Below are positions 57,252-64,000 of a stretch of DNA of 64,000 bases, piece after piece. The translations under genes and the position numbers were made by a program. The stretch's first letter is position 1; each line of letters opens with the position of its first letter. The notes under the pieces are model-generated. The model saw nothing but the letters and a program-made list of their open reading frames with translations. It made no database searches and was not told the DNA's origin. This DNA comes from Mesorhizobium sp. (GTDB lineage: Bacteria > Pseudomonadota > Alphaproteobacteria > Rhizobiales > Rhizobiaceae), in NCBI GenBank assembly GCA_019635735.1, contig JAHBYX010000001.1, forward strand, positions 434,001 through 498,000. The letters are read 5' to 3'.

Positions 57252-58849
57252 TCCGCAGCCTCCGAAGCCGCCTCGTCCGAAAGGTCGCTGGCGAAGCCGG
57301 CATTGCCGAAGGAGGTCCAGCCGCCGTCGACATAGAGGATCGAGCCGTTGATGTAGGAGGCATTCTCGGACGCCAGGAAGAAGGTCGCGTCAGCGATGTC
57401 TTCGGGACGGCCGAGATCGCCCATCGGGATGCGGCGACGGATCGCGGCGGCGTCGATGCGGCCGGACTGTTCGAGCGCGGCGACGCCGGGCGTGCGGATG
57501 TATCCGGGTGCGACCGTCGCCATGCGTATGCCGCTGGGGCCGAGTTCAGCGGCCATGCAGCGGGTCAGGATGTCGATGCCCGCCTTCGACGCGCCATAGG
57601 CGTGGCGCGGGACAAAGGGCAGGAATGTGTTGATCGAGCCGGTATTGACGATGACGCCGCCCGATCGCATCGACTTCACCGCCTCGCGGGCACACAGGAA
57701 CGCGCCCGTGAGGTTGATATCGAGCACCTTCTCGAGATCGGCAGAGGACTGCTCGATCGCCGGAACGAACACGTCAGAGATCGCGGCGTTGTTGGCCAAT
57801 ACATCGAGGCCACCGAAACGCTGGCGGATCATCGCAAAGAGGGCGACGACCTCAGCCTCGGACGAAACATCAAAAGCATGCGCGAGGTGCGCGGGCCCAA
57901 GCGATGTCGCGACGGCCGCCGCTCGGTCCCCGTCGCGATCCGCGACGACAACGGTGTCGCCATTGGCGGCGAACCGGCGCGCGACGGCCTCGCCGATGCC
58001 CTTGGCGCCGCCAGTCACCAGCACGACGCGCGCAGCCTTCGAGGCAGCCGGTCGGTTGAGTTCCAGATCTGGCGTGCCGTCCACCGGCGGATGCGCGTCG
58101 CCCGGCTGGTTGAACGACATCCAGCCGCCGTCGACCGCCAGAACCGAGCCGGTGATGTAGCGGGCGCGGCTCGACGCCAGGAAATGCAGCGCGGCGGCCA
58201 TCTCGTCGGGGCGCGCCATCCGTCCCATCGGCACGCGGCGGCGCACGGCGGCGAGATCGGCCTTTCCGGTCCGTTCCAGTTCGGCGACCATCGGCGTGCG
58301 GACGTAGCCCGGCGCTACCGCGCAGACCCGAATGCCTTTCGAGGCCCATTCGCAGGCCAACGACTTGGTCAGGGAGATCAACCCCGCCTTGGAGGCCGAA
58401 TAGGCGTTGCGGCGGGGATTGCCCAATACGCCGGCGAGCGATGCGGTGTTCACGATCGCGCCGCCATTCGGCATCCGTTTCGCGGCCTCGCGCGCCATGA
58501 CGAAGGGTCCGATAAGATTGACCGAAAGCGTGCGGCGGAACAGGTCGACGCCGGTGTCGACCGTCGGCGTCATCGTCGGGCCGAGAGCGGCATTGTTGAT
58601 CAGCACATCGACGCGGCCATAGCGCGCGGCGATCCTGTCGAACATCGCCACGATCTGGGCTTCGCTGCCGATGTCGCACTCCTCTCCGGAATGTTCCGGG
58701 CCAAGCGAGGCGGCGAGTTCCAGCACCCCGGAGCCCGCCTGGTCTACGGCAATGATCGTGTCGCCGTCGCGCAGAAAGGCCGCGACAAGTTCGCGGCCGA
58801 TGCCGCCCGCCGCACCGGTAATGACGACAACGCGTCCCGATCTGTTCAT
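57248..58849 (-). CDS. Fused double short-chain dehydrogenase/reductase
   Basis: 533 residues made of two complete SDR domains. Domain 1 (about 1-255): VVVITGAAGGIGRELVAAFL, LINNAALGP, VNTASLAGVLGNPRRNAYSA then SK. Domain 2 (about 270-525): VLVTGGAKGIGEAVARRFAA, LANNAAISD, VNTGSINTFLPFVPRHAYGA then SK. Each domain keeps the Asn-Ser-Tyr-Lys set, so both could be active. The two halves also share long similar segments (e.g. RRRVPMGRMARPDEMA and RRRIPMGDLGRPEDIA), indicating an internal duplication. Probably oxidises successive hydroxyl groups, or forms a fused tetramer-like unit. ATG at 58849. Confidence 0.93.
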   Translation of the reverse strand: MNRSGRVVVITGAAGGIGRELVAAFLRDGDTIIAVDQAGSGVLELAASLGPEHSGEECDIGSEAQIVAMFDRIAARYGRVDVLINNAALGPTMTPTVDTGVDLFRRTLSVNLIGPFVMAREAAKRMPNGGAIVNTASLAGVLGNPRRNAYSASKAGLISLTKSLACEWASKGIRVCAVAPGYVRTPMVAELERTGKADLAAVRRRVPMGRMARPDEMAAALHFLASSRARYITGSVLAVDGGWMSFNQPGDAHPPVDGTPDLELNRPAASKAARVVLVTGGAKGIGEAVARRFAANGDTVVVADRDGDRAAAVATSLGPAHLAHAFDVSSEAEVVALFAMIRQRFGGLDVLANNAAISDVFVPAIEQSSADLEKVLDINLTGAFLCAREAVKSMRSGGVIVNTGSINTFLPFVPRHAYGASKAGIDILTRCMAAELGPSGIRMATVAPGYIRTPGVAALEQSGRIDAAAIRRRIPMGDLGRPEDIADATFFLASENASYINGSILYVDGGWTSFGNAGFASDLSDEAASEAAE

Positions 58850-58892
58850 CTGCAGCCCCTCCCAGGGTCGGCGAATTGATTGCGATACGTTG

Positions 58893-59489
58893 CTAGCCGA
58901 TAGCCGCCAGCCGCCGGAACGAGCCGTCCCGATAAAGCAGGGCTTCCTCGTCGAGCGACGTGACCCCGACGACGCGGCCGAAATAGATGTGATGCGTTCC
59001 CGAAGGCACCGTCTCGACGACCCGGCAGTCGAAAGTCGCCACGGCGCCGTCGAGCACGGGCGAACCCGTCGCCAGAGCGGTCCAGCGACCCTCCGCGAAG
59101 CGCTCCTCCGAGCTCAGTTTCGCCGTCGAAAAGAGGCGCGCGATTCTGTGCTGTTCGTCCGCCAGAAAATTGATTGCAAACGCGCCGCTCTCATCGATCA
59201 AACCGTCGGCCGTGGCACTGCGATTGATGCAGACCAGCATCGTCGGCGGGTCGACCGATACCGAACAGACCGCGGTCGCCGTCAGCCCGTTGCGCGCCCT
59301 TCCCGACCGCGCCGTGATCACGGCCACCGACGAGGCCACCTGCCGCATCGCCGTCTTGAAATCGGCCTCACTGACGCTGTCGGAAGCGGGCATCTCCATG
59401 ATCTCCGGCATGGGATCAGCGCCATGCGCGAGCGAGCGCGCCTGCACTGGAGAATGAGGGACCGGGCGCGTGTTGCGGGCGATGACCAT
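58893..59489 (-). CDS. Flavin reductase-like FMN-binding protein
   Basis: 198 residues. Split-barrel FMN-binding fold: DFKTAMRQVASSVAVITARS, GLTATAVCSVSVDPPTMLVC, GAFAINFLADEQHRIARLFS, and the C-terminal THHIYFGRVVGVTSLDEEAL. Provides reduced FMN to two-component monooxygenases (HpaC/ActVB group). Its presence in the same block as the luciferase-like monooxygenase supports a two-component system. ATG at 59489 has GGAG 7 bases upstream; in-frame ATG at 59411 would be a shorter alternative. Confidence 0.9.
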   Translation of the reverse strand: MVIARNTRPVPHSPVQARSLAHGADPMPEIMEMPASDSVSEADFKTAMRQVASSVAVITARSGRARNGLTATAVCSVSVDPPTMLVCINRSATADGLIDESGAFAINFLADEQHRIARLFSTAKLSSEERFAEGRWTALATGSPVLDGAVATFDCRVVETVPSGTHHIYFGRVVGVTSLDEEALLYRDGSFRRLAAIG

Positions 59490-59614
59490 GGTCGAACTCC
59501 GTTGCGGGAACACGAGATCCTTCACCTGTCCGCCTGGAGAGCATTTTGGCCGACGACCTGTCGCGTTCAAGCAATACAATCATGTGACGGCAACATTCAT
59601 ATTCTTGAATAACA

Positions 59615-60136
59615 TCAGTCTTTTAGAAGCGTGTAGACGGGATCATCCGGGAAGGCCGTGCCGACCGGCTGGCGAAGCCCGAAACGCTCGGCCTCCGATC
59701 CCTCGGGCGGTGTCTGTTCCTCGACCCAATCGTAGACCACCGTTCGCTGCGCGACCCGCCATTCCCCGCCCCGCTTCTGGAAGGAATCGCAGTAGCGCCC
59801 CACGAGCAGGAATTGGCGAACCACACCGTCCTTGCCGGGGCCGCGCTGCAAGGCGTTGAAGTAGGTTTCGACACGCGCATCGGTCGCGCCGCGGAATTCG
59901 ATCAGGATGTTGGAGACCTGGTGAACATTACGCGGGTTGGTCTTGAAGACGCCGAGCGCCATCTGGATGAAGCCTTCGACCGGTCCCGAATAGGCCCCGT
60001 GCCGATCGGTTGCGTCCGGCCAATAGGAACTGCGCAGCGCCGCCTCGTCACCGCGATCGATGCCGCGGCAGTAGCGGTAGAGACAATCGCGGATCGCTTC
60101 GCGGTCGAGCAGTTCCGTCAGTCGGGCCTGGTCCAT
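59615..60136 (-). CDS. SnoaL/NTF2-like protein
   Basis: 173 residues, cone-like alpha+beta fold of the SnoaL/NTF2-like superfamily ([20 protein letters not shown], about 12-31; [40 protein letters not shown]). Members are isomerases, hydrolases, small subunits of ring-hydroxylating oxygenases, or epoxide hydrolases, so function here is not fixed. The Asp and His in DATDRHG are positioned as in acid-base members. Lies 10 bases downstream of the acyl-CoA synthetase stop, same operon. Confidence 0.9.
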   Translation of the reverse strand: MDQARLTELLDREAIRDCLYRYCRGIDRGDEAALRSSYWPDATDRHGAYSGPVEGFIQMALGVFKTNPRNVHQVSNILIEFRGATDARVETYFNALQRGPGKDGVVRQFLLVGRYCDSFQKRGGEWRVAQRTVVYDWVEEQTPPEGSEAERFGLRQPVGTAFPDDPVYTLLKD

Positions 60137-60146
60137 CTCTCTCTCC

Positions 60147-62261
60147 CTAAGCCTTGCGGCGTGCCGGCACGATCAGAGCATCCAGAGCTACGACGCCCCT
60201 GCCCGTCTCCATCACCCGGACAGGGTTGAGGTCGATGCTCTCGACCGTGTCGGCGTTGGCAGCCGCGAAGACGGAAAGTGCCGACAGCATCTCCGCGAGC
60301 GCATCGATATCCGAGGGTGCCGCGCCGCGAACGCCCTCCAGCATCGCGAAGCCGCGGATCTCCCGGATCATTCGATGAGCTTCGAGCACATCGAAGGGGG
60401 CAGCGCGGAAGGTGACATCCTTCAAGACCTCGACGAACACGCCGCCGAGACCGAACATCACCACGGGTCCGAAGGCCGGATCGCGCACGACGCCTGCTAT
60501 GATCTCGACGCCGCCCGAGATCATCGGCGAAACCAGGATTCCCTCGATACCGGCATCGGGCCGCTTCTCCCGGGCGCGGGCAAAAATGATCGCGGCGGCT
60601 TCGCGCGCCTCGGACTCGTCCTTGACCCCGACGATGACGCCGCCGATCTCGGTCTTGTGGGCAATGTCGGGCGACGAGATCTTGAGCACGACCGGGAACC
60701 CGACCGAGGCAGACACGACACCCGCATCGTCGCCAGGCTTGATGAGGGCCTCCTTCGGGAAGGTCACGCCGGCCTTCGCAAGGATCGGCTTTGCCTCCCG
60801 CTCGCTCAGAGGTTCTCCCGAAAGAGCGATCTTCTCGCCGGGCGAAAGGTCAGGCTTTCGGCTCGCGGCGCGATCGAAGCTCTCCTTGAAATGCACCATC
60901 GCGCCGAGCGTCTTCATCAGTGCCGAGCCGTCCTGGGCGACGATGAAGCCCTTGTCCTCGTAGGTCCGGACGATCTCGTCGGGGGCGGTCATGGTCAGCG
61001 CCATGATCGTGTCGCGCGCCGACGCGGCTGCCGTTTCCAGCGCCTGTCGCAGCTTGCCGGAGAATGTGGGGCTCGCGGGCCCGCTGCCGAAGATGCCGGC
61101 GAAGAAGCCGTAGTCGCCCTTCTCGAGCATGGCCGAGATGAAGCTCGTCATCAGCGGCAGGTCGGTGACGGCCTGGGCCGTGGCGTCGACGGGATTGACC
61201 GGCGAGGCGTAAGGCAGCATCGCCTTCAACTCCTGCTGCGCCTTTTCCGGCATCGGCTTGACGTCGAGCCCGGCTGTCTCCGCGTCGTCGGCCATCTGGA
61301 TGCCGAAGCCGCCGGACATGGTGAAGATGCCGAGCGAATTGCTCTTCGGATAAACGCCGCGCGAGCAGGCGGCCGCGATGTCGATCTGTTCGGCTGTCGT
61401 GGAGGCGCGCCAGACGCCGTATTGGCGGAACACGGCGTCGAAGACCGCGTCGGAACCGGCCAATGCCGCGGTGTGCGAACTGACCGCATGCGCGCCGACC
61501 TCGGAGCGGCCGACCTTCATGAACACGATCGCCTTGCGGCGCTCGCGTGCGATCTCCAGCGCTTCGATAAAGGTGTCGCGGTCGCGGATGCCCTCGGCGT
61601 AGGCCATGACGACGTTGACGTCCGGCTGCTCGACCATCCAGCGCAACGCTTCAGCGACATTGATGTCGCACTCGTTGCCGGTCGTGACGAGGTAGTTCAT
61701 GCCGAGGCCGCGCAAGCGGGCTAGGTACATGAGATGCGAGCCGTAGGCGCCGCTCTGCGAGACGATACCGATCGGGCCCGGCGTGACGAGGCCGCTGTCC
61801 AGCATGGCCGAGAATGTGCCGTAGAAGCCGATCGAGGAGTTGAACACGCCGAGGCAGTTTGGACCGAGGAGGCGCATGCCGGATCCGTGCGCGATCCGGA
61901 CCATTTCCTCCTGCATCGCCCGGCCGGCCTCGTCGGTCTCGGCGAAGCCCGCCGAGAAGACGATCGCCGCCTTTACGCCGCGCTCGGCGCATTCCTGCAC
62001 CGTCTGGACGGTGGCCGCCGCCGGGACAGCGAGTATCGCGACGTCCGGCGCCTCCGGCAGGGCCGCGACTGAGGAGAACGCCCTTAGTCCCTGCACGGTC
62101 TCGCGCTTGGGATTGACCGAATAGACTGCGCCCGCAAAGCCGCTTTCACGCAGATAGCGCAAAGGGCGCCCGCCGATGCGGGTGACGTCGTCGGACGCGC
62201 CGACGAGGGCCACCGAGTTCGGCGCCAGCAGCGCGGAGAGGGAATCGGTCCGTGTCAGCAT
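60147..62261 (-). CDS. NDP-forming acyl-CoA synthetase (acetate-CoA ligase family)
   Basis: 704 residues, fused form of the ADP-forming ligase. N-terminal CoA-binding Rossmann domain ([20 protein letters not shown], about 18-37), succinyl-CoA-synthetase-like middle with phospho-His in [11 protein letters not shown] (about 262-272), and C-terminal ATP-grasp (about 470-700; [40 protein letters not shown]). Activates a carboxylic acid to its CoA ester with ATP to ADP. Substrate unknown; in this context probably the acid from a lactone opened by the neighbouring SMP-30 protein. Its ATG directly follows the SMP-30 stop. Confidence 0.93.
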   Translation of the reverse strand: MLTRTDSLSALLAPNSVALVGASDDVTRIGGRPLRYLRESGFAGAVYSVNPKRETVQGLRAFSSVAALPEAPDVAILAVPAAATVQTVQECAERGVKAAIVFSAGFAETDEAGRAMQEEMVRIAHGSGMRLLGPNCLGVFNSSIGFYGTFSAMLDSGLVTPGPIGIVSQSGAYGSHLMYLARLRGLGMNYLVTTGNECDINVAEALRWMVEQPDVNVVMAYAEGIRDRDTFIEALEIARERRKAIVFMKVGRSEVGAHAVSSHTAALAGSDAVFDAVFRQYGVWRASTTAEQIDIAAACSRGVYPKSNSLGIFTMSGGFGIQMADDAETAGLDVKPMPEKAQQELKAMLPYASPVNPVDATAQAVTDLPLMTSFISAMLEKGDYGFFAGIFGSGPASPTFSGKLRQALETAAASARDTIMALTMTAPDEIVRTYEDKGFIVAQDGSALMKTLGAMVHFKESFDRAASRKPDLSPGEKIALSGEPLSEREAKPILAKAGVTFPKEALIKPGDDAGVVSASVGFPVVLKISSPDIAHKTEIGGVIVGVKDESEAREAAAIIFARAREKRPDAGIEGILVSPMISGGVEIIAGVVRDPAFGPVVMFGLGGVFVEVLKDVTFRAAPFDVLEAHRMIREIRGFAMLEGVRGAAPSDIDALAEMLSALSVFAAANADTVESIDLNPVRVMETGRGVVALDALIVPARRKA

Positions 62262-63170
62262 TCAGGCGATTTCCGTCTTGTGGCTCTCGAGCGCGGATTG
62301 TCCGAATCGGGCCTCGGGAAGCCCGAGGACACCAAGCCCGTCGATGGCGAAGAGCATGCCGCCCTCGGGATGCTTCGATATCGCCCGGCCGGAGCCGGAA
62401 TCCTTGATCGACGTGACGAAGAGCGTGGAAAGGTCGGCACCGCCGAAGGCGATGCAAGACGGCATGTCGGTCGGCGCATCGATCATCCGGTCGAGCGAGC
62501 CGTCGGGCAGGAAGCGGGCGATCTTTCCTGTCTGGATGAGGCAGACCCAGATGCCGCCCTCGGCATCGACAGTGGCACCGTCGGGACCCGAACCATAGGG
62601 CTCGGTATCGATCAGCACGCGATAGCCCGCCAGCGGCGCGTCGTCGGTCGAATAGTCGTAAGCGCGGATCTTCCGTTCCAGACTGTCGGCGAAATACATC
62701 GTGCCGCCGTCGGGGCTGAAGCAGAGGGCGTTGGAAATGCGGATGCCCGAGGCAAACACGTCTGCGCGTCCGGCCGGATCGACCCGGTAGAGCTTGCCAA
62801 GCGGATCGGCGTGAATGCCCATGGATCCGCACAGGAAGCGTCCCTGCCGGTCATTCTTGCCATCGTTGAAACGGACAGCAGGATCGGGCGGATCGGGGCG
62901 GAACATCGGCGAAAAGGCGCCTGTCACAATGTCCAGCAGGTAGATGCCGTCGACAAGACCGGCGACCAGCGTGGGGCCTGCGCCGAGCGCGATCGACCCA
63001 ACCGTCGAAGGGGTATTCCACTCGAGGAAGGCGCCGGTCTCCGGATCGTGCGCGCGGATCAGCCGCGAGACGCCGTCGACCCAATAGAGGCGCCGACGTT
63101 CGGCATCCCATACGGGGCTTTCGCCCAAAAGGTCCGCCTTGGCCGAGACACGGCTCACTCGAAGCGACAT
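62262..63170 (-). CDS. SMP-30/gluconolactonase/LRE-like lactonase
   Basis: 302 residues, six-bladed propeller. Metal ligands: Glu in GESPVWDAERRRLYWVDG (about 16-33), Asn in VRFNDGKNDRQGRFLCGS (about 98-115) and Asp in CIAFGGADLSTLFVT-region strands; NALCFSPDGGTMYFADSLER carries another Asn/Asp. SMP-30 proteins hydrolyse sugar lactones or other lactones with divalent metal. No signal peptide, so cytoplasmic. ATG at 63170; stop adjacent to the synthetase start. Confidence 0.93.
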   Translation of the reverse strand: MSLRVSRVSAKADLLGESPVWDAERRRLYWVDGVSRLIRAHDPETGAFLEWNTPSTVGSIALGAGPTLVAGLVDGIYLLDIVTGAFSPMFRPDPPDPAVRFNDGKNDRQGRFLCGSMGIHADPLGKLYRVDPAGRADVFASGIRISNALCFSPDGGTMYFADSLERKIRAYDYSTDDAPLAGYRVLIDTEPYGSGPDGATVDAEGGIWVCLIQTGKIARFLPDGSLDRMIDAPTDMPSCIAFGGADLSTLFVTSIKDSGSGRAISKHPEGGMLFAIDGLGVLGLPEARFGQSALESHKTEIA

Positions 63171-63207
63171 CCGCCGGGGCCTTTCGATCGATGCGTTGGG
63201 AAAAGAG

Positions 63208-63235
63208 CGGCGGAGGGGACAAAGCCCCTCCGCCG
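63208..63235 (-). terminator. Hairpin after the substrate-binding protein gene
   Basis: Perfect 11-bp stem, arms 63208-63218 and 63225-63235, loop ACAAAG, followed on the minus strand by CTCTTTTCCC. It lies 13 bases after the ABC substrate-binding gene stop and before the SMP-30 start, so it may end transcription or attenuate it into the catabolic genes. Confidence 0.75.
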
Positions 63236-63248
63236 CAGGCTTGGGAGC

Positions 63249-64000
63249 TTACTTGACGAGCGGGCAGGTGCTTTCGGCAACCGGCCGCCAGACCTCTTCG
63301 GCCGGGATGGTGGCCGTGACGGTGTAGTAGTCGTAGGGCTGCTTGACGTCCGCCGGCGCCTTGATGGTCACGGCATACATCGGACGCATCACCTGGCCGT
63401 CGGCGCGGATCTTGACGTCCTTCATCTGGAAGTCGTTGATCGGCATCTCGTGCATCTTGGCAACGACCTTCTCGCCGTCGTCGGTGCCGGTTTCCTTCAC
63501 TGCCTTCAGGTAGTGGGTGATGGCGCTGTAGGTGCCCGACATGGTCTCGTTCGGGATACGGTCGCGGAACCGCTTCTTGAACTTGTCGGCGAAGGCGCGG
63601 GTCTCGTCGTTCAGGTCCCAATAGCCGGGGGTGACGATCGACATGCCCTTGACGGCTTCGAGGCCGATGCCGTGGACCTGGTTGATCTGCAGACCGAGCG
63701 CAACGACCTTCTGGCCGCCCGCCTGAATGCCGAATTCCTGCGACTGCTTGACGGCATTCGCGAAATCCGCGCCCGAATTGGCCAGGACGATGACCTTTGC
63801 GCCGCTGGCCTGCGCCTGCAGCAGGTAGGACGAGAAGTCGTTGGTGTTGAGAGGATGCAGGACCGAACCCAGCACCTTGCCGCCGCCCGCCTCGATGAAC
63901 TTCGTGGCGTCGGCCTGCCAGGTCTTCCCGAACGTGTAGTCGACGGTGATGAAGTAGAAGGTGTCGTTGCCCTGCTCCAACATCGATTTCACCACGCCCT
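63249..64000 (-). CDS. ABC transporter substrate-binding protein, branched-chain amino acid type (partial)
   Basis: 250 residues visible; the N-terminal part and signal peptide lie beyond the right edge. The sequence shows the type I periplasmic-binding fold of the Leu/Ile/Val (LivJ) family: FYFITVDYTFGKTWQADATK, ASGAKVIVLANSGADFANAV, ALGLQINQVHGIGLEAVKGM, and the C-terminal RPMYAVTIKAPADVKQPYDY. Two Cys-poor halves; a C-terminal disulfide is unlikely. Usually genes for permease and ATPase subunits follow upstream (outside the window). Rhizobial members carry amino acids, amides, aromatic acids or other small organics. Confidence 0.93.
   Translation of the reverse strand, partial: GVVKSMLEQGNDTFYFITVDYTFGKTWQADATKFIEAGGGKVLGSVLHPLNTNDFSSYLLQAQASGAKVIVLANSGADFANAVKQSQEFGIQAGGQKVVALGLQINQVHGIGLEAVKGMSIVTPGYWDLNDETRAFADKFKKRFRDRIPNETMSGTYSAITHYLKAVKETGTDDGEKVVAKMHEMPINDFQMKDVKIRADGQVMRPMYAVTIKAPADVKQPYDYYTVTATIPAEEVWRPVAESTCPLVK

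Overview
The window is GC-rich (mid-60s % by eye) and almost fully coding. It looks like chromosome of an alphaproteobacterium of the Hyphomicrobiales, most likely a Mesorhizobium/Phyllobacteriaceae-type organism. The grounds are gene content and order (recO-era-rnc-lepB-acpS-pyrE-rsh-rpoZ, then smpB-dapA), an Omp2b/RopA-like porin, a TIGR02301-type secreted protein and a long RSH-type (p)ppGpp enzyme. This is inference from remembered family organisation, not from a database search. I saw no rRNA, tRNA, CRISPR array, phage or insertion sequence.

Layout. 1-8.6 kb: mixed accessory and housekeeping genes (LysM/Ig-like envelope protein cut by the edge, LOG-family enzyme, RarD-like transporter, a frameshifted small methyltransferase, SAM methyltransferase, a hydrolase fused to a LuxR DNA-binding domain, a membrane diguanylate cyclase). 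8.7-14.8 kb: an eight-gene minus-strand run, mostly with 4-base start/stop overlaps: cysS, MNT nucleotidyltransferase, HEPN protein, VOC protein, two GFA-type proteins, prolyl iminopeptidase and citramalate synthase. 15.2-22.6 kb: SRAP and NUDIX proteins, a small secreted protein, dihydroorotase-like amidohydrolase, YgfZ-like protein, HD hydrolase, then an atypical SDR gene with a two-operator promoter followed by a decayed second copy of the 3' end of the HD gene. 22.6-28.5 kb: a coiled-coil membrane protein, a GNAT/C39-peptidase plus RimK-like ATP-grasp pair, and an ECF sigma/anti-sigma pair. 28.8-33.8 kb: MFS transporter with a palindromic operator, then a compact operon encoding an acyltransferase, a BKACE/DUF849 enzyme, a glycosyltransferase with a coiled-coil tail and a sulfotransferase.

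34-53.8 kb is core: DUF2339 membrane protein, thioesterase, recO, a PAS-GGDEF-EAL protein, era, rnc, lepB, acpS, pyrE, rsh, rpoZ, a NYN-domain protein, a type-5 uracil-DNA glycosylase, a DMT transporter, smpB, dapA, a soluble lytic transglycosylase and an alpha/beta hydrolase. 54-55.2 kb holds a major porin with a clear terminator, followed by a 622-base gap.

55.8-64 kb is a one-strand catabolic block: branched-chain-type ABC substrate-binding protein (cut by the edge), SMP-30 lactonase-like protein, NDP-forming acyl-CoA synthetase, SnoaL/NTF2-like protein, flavin reductase, a protein made of two fused SDR domains, a small unknown protein and a luciferase-like flavin monooxygenase. Together these could take up a substrate, oxidise an alcohol to a ketone, insert oxygen to form a lactone, hydrolyse it and activate the acid to a CoA ester. 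This is an inference; the substrate is unknown. This block, the RimK/C39 pair and the BKACE-sulfotransferase operon are the best candidates for undescribed biology.
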